Shown in pieces: positions 60,545-64,000 of a stretch of DNA of 64,000 nucleotides; the first letter of the stretch is position 1, and every line of letters begins with the position of its first letter. The translations under genes and the position numbers were made by a program. This DNA is from Rhizobium sp. NXC24 (lineage in GTDB: Bacteria; Pseudomonadota; Alphaproteobacteria; Rhizobiales; Rhizobiaceae): assembly GCF_002944315.1 (NCBI RefSeq), contig NZ_CP024311.1:1650501-1714500 (forward strand), read 5' to 3'. The notes under the pieces are model-generated. The model made no database searches, was not told the DNA's origin, and saw only the letters and a program-made list of their open reading frames with translations.

Positions 60545-62455
60545 TCAACAGGTCGAAAGTGCGGCGGCGGCTCGCGAGCAAGTTGACCACAACCGTGGCT
60601 CAATGTGCAGCAGGACCTGGACATGAATGGCGACCGATTGAATGTCTGCCTCATCCCTTGCTTCGTAGCTGAGTTCGGTAAGCCAGTCTCCGACCGCTTG
60701 CCGCCAGGCTGCTTCCTCAGAATGAGCGGCTGCGGCAATTAATCCTATCCGAATGTACCGATCGAGCGAAACTCGCTTGATCGAACGATGTCGCAAAACA
60801 CGAGCGAGAACGAGAACTTCTTGAGCTAGCTCAACGCCCCGGGTTGTGGCGGCGACGAATGCCAAGCCAAACAGCAGTGAAGGAACTGTGTCTACGTCAT
60901 CGCCCGCCTGAACAAGATATTTCGCGTCGCGTATCGCCTTGGCCGCCCTCGCGGAAAGATCGGGTGGCGTCTTGAATACGAGCGAAATATTGACGAGCGG
61001 ATTGAAGGCATTCTTGCTTGTAGGTGCCTTGTCCAACTCGTCATAAAGTTGGTCAACTAAATCGGAGGGGGGCTCGATCAAGGCATCGACTGCACCTTCA
61101 ATCGGACCTGGAAGATGAGCAATCAGCAAAGGGAGCAGAGTGACTAAGCTATCGCGTTGCTCGCTAAATGCAAAGGTCCTGAATGCATCTGATTGGATCG
61201 CAGACTCGTTTGTCTTGGCGGCGGCAAGTAATCGCCCCATAAACTCAGCCTTCAATTGTTCCGCACTTGCAAACTCGCCGATCCAGCGAGGTTCTGTCCG
61301 CAAATCGACCAGCGTCTGCAAAGAGAAAAACGGGGTCACATTGTGAGAAAATTGCTCGCAAAATCGTGTCGAAGGCACCTCTGCATAAATACGCAAGCGC
61401 TGGATAAGTGATGCTTGTGCGATCGTGCCCAACCGTCGCCAGAATGCAGGCTTATGCCGCATGAAACCAGTATGCGAGACACTTCCATCCACAAAGCAGA
61501 ATAGGTTCGATAACTCCTGAAAGCGCCCATTCTTAGAGGCCGCATCTTCGCTCGCGAGGGTCGTTGCGATGTTAAAAAGTTTGCTCTCGATCTCGGGGTG
61601 CTCGCCGAGCAAGGCCATTCCCCACTCAAAAGCGCCAAGCTGCGAAATCAGGTCTCCAGACGCCGCCGCCCACTCGAATACCGCCTGAAGATGTTCCGTC
61701 GAAAAGTGCAATCCTTCAAAAGCTTTATGAAAGTGCGGATGAGCGGAGAGGAGAAGCGCCCATTTCGCTCCGGCGAGGTGATCAGTTTCCACGAGCTGAC
61801 GGACAAGGGTACTTGCGCCTTTCAGTATGTAATCGCCAATGGTTTCTTCCGTGGAAAGTCTGCCGACCAAGCGCTCAAAATATCGTGCCGCGCCAGGCAC
61901 GAGGAATCGAAGGGGCACGTTCTTTGAATATAAATTCGAGAGTATGTGATCCGAGACGACCTTTGGGACGAGAGCGAGTTCGGCCTCAAACGCCACTGCT
62001 TGCTGTCTGTCGAGATGATTTGACCGCAAGGTATCGAGCCAGGCGTTGAGTTTGATGTCGCCGGTGTCGGCTACGGGGACATCTTTTCGAATTCCCCGTC
62101 GTCTGTCGGCTTCGATTGGCGACACATACCAGGTGTCTGGGAGGCGAATAGTCCTATCTTCTATGAGGAGAACGGGCTGCCGGGTACTATCGGGGTCGAG
62201 CAGCGATAAGACCGCATGGCCGCCCTGGTTCGACACAATTTCCCGATCTTTGTCCTTCAGATAAAGGTTTGCGAGCTCTTCAAAAAAAACGAGGCGATCG
62301 AAGCTCCAAGCTGGGCCGAACGTGACCGTTCTGCTGAGAAATTGGTCGAAGCCGCTGCAAAATTCCGGATCGTCTTGGAACACTTCAATGAGCGACTGTG
62401 GCAAATCCCTCAGCATTTCGCGGGCCAAGGCAACGCTCAAAGCCTCGTCGTTCAT
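60545..62455 (-). CDS. hypothetical 636-aa protein coupled to a PIN-like gene
   Basis: The protein is long and mostly helical, with many short Leu-rich segments. It has no signal peptide, membrane helix, NTP-binding motif or nuclease motif that I can see. It could be a solenoid scaffold or sensor. The ATG overlaps the stop of the upstream gene as ATGA, so both are made together. Its 3' end faces the IS21-like repeats. No family recognised; possible partner or cofactor of the PIN-like protein in a toxin or defence pair. Confidence 0.65.
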   Translation of the reverse strand: MNDEALSVALAREMLRDLPQSLIEVFQDDPEFCSGFDQFLSRTVTFGPAWSFDRLVFFEELANLYLKDKDREIVSNQGGHAVLSLLDPDSTRQPVLLIEDRTIRLPDTWYVSPIEADRRRGIRKDVPVADTGDIKLNAWLDTLRSNHLDRQQAVAFEAELALVPKVVSDHILSNLYSKNVPLRFLVPGAARYFERLVGRLSTEETIGDYILKGASTLVRQLVETDHLAGAKWALLLSAHPHFHKAFEGLHFSTEHLQAVFEWAAASGDLISQLGAFEWGMALLGEHPEIESKLFNIATTLASEDAASKNGRFQELSNLFCFVDGSVSHTGFMRHKPAFWRRLGTIAQASLIQRLRIYAEVPSTRFCEQFSHNVTPFFSLQTLVDLRTEPRWIGEFASAEQLKAEFMGRLLAAAKTNESAIQSDAFRTFAFSEQRDSLVTLLPLLIAHLPGPIEGAVDALIEPPSDLVDQLYDELDKAPTSKNAFNPLVNISLVFKTPPDLSARAAKAIRDAKYLVQAGDDVDTVPSLLFGLAFVAATTRGVELAQEVLVLARVLRHRSIKRVSLDRYIRIGLIAAAAHSEEAAWRQAVGDWLTELSYEARDEADIQSVAIHVQVLLHIEPRLWSTCSRAAAALSTC

Positions 62456-64000
62456 TGTTCCACCTCGCCTGAAGCGCTTCCACGTGCCAAATCTTGAAAC
62501 ATCGCTCGAACGGAGGCGAGGATCGCATCGAACATCTCACTGTCCGTGTCGCGAACTCCTTCGAACACTCTATCGTCGAGAAACGCCAAAAACCTTCGTC
62601 TCACGGCCAAAGGCAGCCCACCCACTGCGAACAAGAGTGACAGAAGCTGCTGGCGATAGCGTTGCAAAGCAATTTCCGCATCAGCTCGCTCAGGCATGAG
62701 ATGCGCCCAGAAGCGGACGTCCAATAGGTCGAGGACCCAGGCACTTCGAACGCGAGAGACATCGTCCGCAATGCTCTCGGACCAGACGCCTTCCATTGCC
62801 GAGATGAACGCATTGACCAAGGTGCCGAACCAAGGGTCTTCTTCTGGTATCTGCAACATAAGACCCATTCGAACGCTCTGAATATTTTCGCGCAGAGCCC
62901 GAAGTTCGATCGATTCAAGAACTCGCCCGTCTACCAACGACAGGCCGCTGAGGCATTTTTCCGCTTCCTGAACTGAGACCGGAACGAAACAGAAGTTCGC
63001 CTGGCGTAGGCGAGTGATGGCCTCCAGACGGTCCTCATCCGAAAGCACATCCTCCGCCACCATCTGATTCATGATATCGATCGATGTTACGATCGGCGTC
63101 AAATGCTTCTCGTGCTCAATATTCTGCAGCCGATTGATGAACCGATCGTCGACGACTGCGGCGTCGGCTCTGCTCGCGATTTTGAGAATGGCGGTGGTCG
63201 GGTGGTCAGTTATGGCCTCATTTTCATTCGTTTGCTGATATGGAGCGATCTGGACCTTGCCACTTGATATAGCATCCCTTAGCACGATGCGCAGTTCAGC
63301 AACCTTCTTTTCCGTCTCGGCGGATATCGCTTCGTATCCTAAGAGAGACTCCATTTCCTCCAGTCCAATTGGGTCGACATACGCGGTGAGACCTGCGGCT
63401 TTCAGTCGGTCAATCACCTTTGCCTGGCACAGAAAAACTGTTGCCAGTTGATCCAAATAAAGAACCGCGTTTGGCGCTATCGTTAACTCGCTCGGTATTT
63501 GCTCCTCGTGAAAAGAAAGATAGTTGAGGGCCCGCGTCTCCTCGCGAGCCGTCAACTGTCCCAGCAAGCGCAGGGCTTTCACCACAGCGGAGCAGCTACA
63601 TATTGTTGCCTCATGACCTTGAAGATCTGCATTTTCGCCGGTCAAAGAGCCGACTTTGTGAATGGGATACGGCCGAACTACGAGATGCTGGCGACCTTCT
63701 TCCTCAGAGGCGCTTTCGGCAGCTTTGATAAGTGAGGCAAGGCTCTCACCAACCTCGCGAACCATCGAAATTTCGCCAGGGCGCAAAACATCGAATCGCT
63801 CCAGCTGCCTATCGTCCAAAAGTGATTTTAGCCACTTCGCCTGCACGACGCGGCTGGGCTGATGAAACCCCAGTTTTTGAGACTCCTCGAACAGCCATCG
63901 CATGAACGAATGAGGGATATGAATACGTTCAAAATGCTCGATGACTTTTGAAAGAAGGCCGGTGTAAACAAATACCAGAGCCGATGTGGCTTCAATAACC
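62452..64000 (-). CDS. PIN-like domain protein, 5' end beyond the window (partial)
   Basis: The frame is open to the window edge: beyond ATG 63903 it continues upstream through IEATSALVFVYTGLLSKVIE, so the true start lies outside. The middle part has a PIN-like signature: ITDHPTTAILKIASRADAAV, then VVDDRFIN and TPIVTSIDIM, with acidic residues at spacings fitting a PIN nuclease. The N-terminal visible part is helical. PIN proteins are RNases, commonly toxins. The gene is coupled to the 636-aa gene by ATGA. Function inferred by motif; acidic quartet not fully confirmed. Confidence 0.55.
   Translation of the reverse strand, partial: VIEATSALVFVYTGLLSKVIEHFERIHIPHSFMRWLFEESQKLGFHQPSRVVQAKWLKSLLDDRQLERFDVLRPGEISMVREVGESLASLIKAAESASEEEGRQHLVVRPYPIHKVGSLTGENADLQGHEATICSCSAVVKALRLLGQLTAREETRALNYLSFHEEQIPSELTIAPNAVLYLDQLATVFLCQAKVIDRLKAAGLTAYVDPIGLEEMESLLGYEAISAETEKKVAELRIVLRDAISSGKVQIAPYQQTNENEAITDHPTTAILKIASRADAAVVDDRFINRLQNIEHEKHLTPIVTSIDIMNQMVAEDVLSDEDRLEAITRLRQANFCFVPVSVQEAEKCLSGLSLVDGRVLESIELRALRENIQSVRMGLMLQIPEEDPWFGTLVNAFISAMEGVWSESIADDVSRVRSAWVLDLLDVRFWAHLMPERADAEIALQRYRQQLLSLLFAVGGLPLAVRRRFLAFLDDRVFEGVRDTDSEMFDAILASVRAMFQDLARGSASGEVEQ

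Overview
The window looks like an accessory segment (plasmid, chromid or genomic island) of an alphaproteobacterium of the Rhizobium/Agrobacterium/Sinorhizobium type. The basis is the gene content (GcvT-type FAD dehydrogenases, Gbc-type betaine oxygenase, ProVWX-like transporters, many GntR/LysR regulators, TTG/GTG starts) and a box of the alphaproteobacterial LexA form GTTC-N7-GTTC. No rRNA, tRNA, CRISPR array or complete insertion sequence was found. The taxonomic assignment is inference.

Region 1, about 0-18 kb, is an accessory/defence-like island. It holds the end of an unknown gene, a lipoprotein, and a two-gene ATPase/HNH module related to Septu and retron-Ec78 effectors, in which an HNH domain that has lost its key His is fused to the ATPase and an intact HNH protein follows with an ATGA overlap. 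Next come a 1582-aa DUF4011-helicase-nuclease protein of the Hhe type, a secreted trypsin-like protease with two PAN/Apple-like modules, a DUF3800 protein, a HEPN-like protein with an R-x4-H motif, and several unrecognised genes.

Region 2, about 18.5-56.3 kb, is a large catabolic island for methylated onium compounds. Genes include a glycine-betaine-type ABC transporter plus a second, orphan binding protein; a Rieske betaine monooxygenase and its reductase (GbcAB-like); a dimethylglycine/sarcosine dehydrogenase-like protein; another FAD amine oxidase; aldehyde, medium-chain and short-chain dehydrogenases; a DHDPS-family lyase; two ornithine-cyclodeaminase-family proteins; a proline-racemase-family protein; glutamate-type dehydrogenase; glycerate kinase; an enolase paralogue; an M24 protein very close to the DMSP lyase DddP; and a cupin resembling the other DMSP lyase family. 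A coherent reading is uptake, demethylation to glycine, and entry via glycerate and 2-phosphoglycerate. The enolase paralogue and the racemase homologue have, however, lost catalytic residues, so their chemistry is open. Six regulators (two GntR, three LysR, one GlxA/GbdR-like AraC) sit among the operons. Palindromes centred on GTCGAC lie in front of both GntR genes, and T-N11-A palindromes recur in front of several operons.

Region 3, about 56.4-64 kb, is a second accessory block. A candidate SOS promoter precedes a small protein of uncertain family, a soluble FtsH-like AAA+ metalloprotease, and a PcfJ-like protein with leucine-rich-like repeats. Its 3' end abuts repeats resembling an IS21-family terminus. 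On the opposite strand an unrecognised 636-aa protein is coupled to a PIN-like protein that runs off the window.
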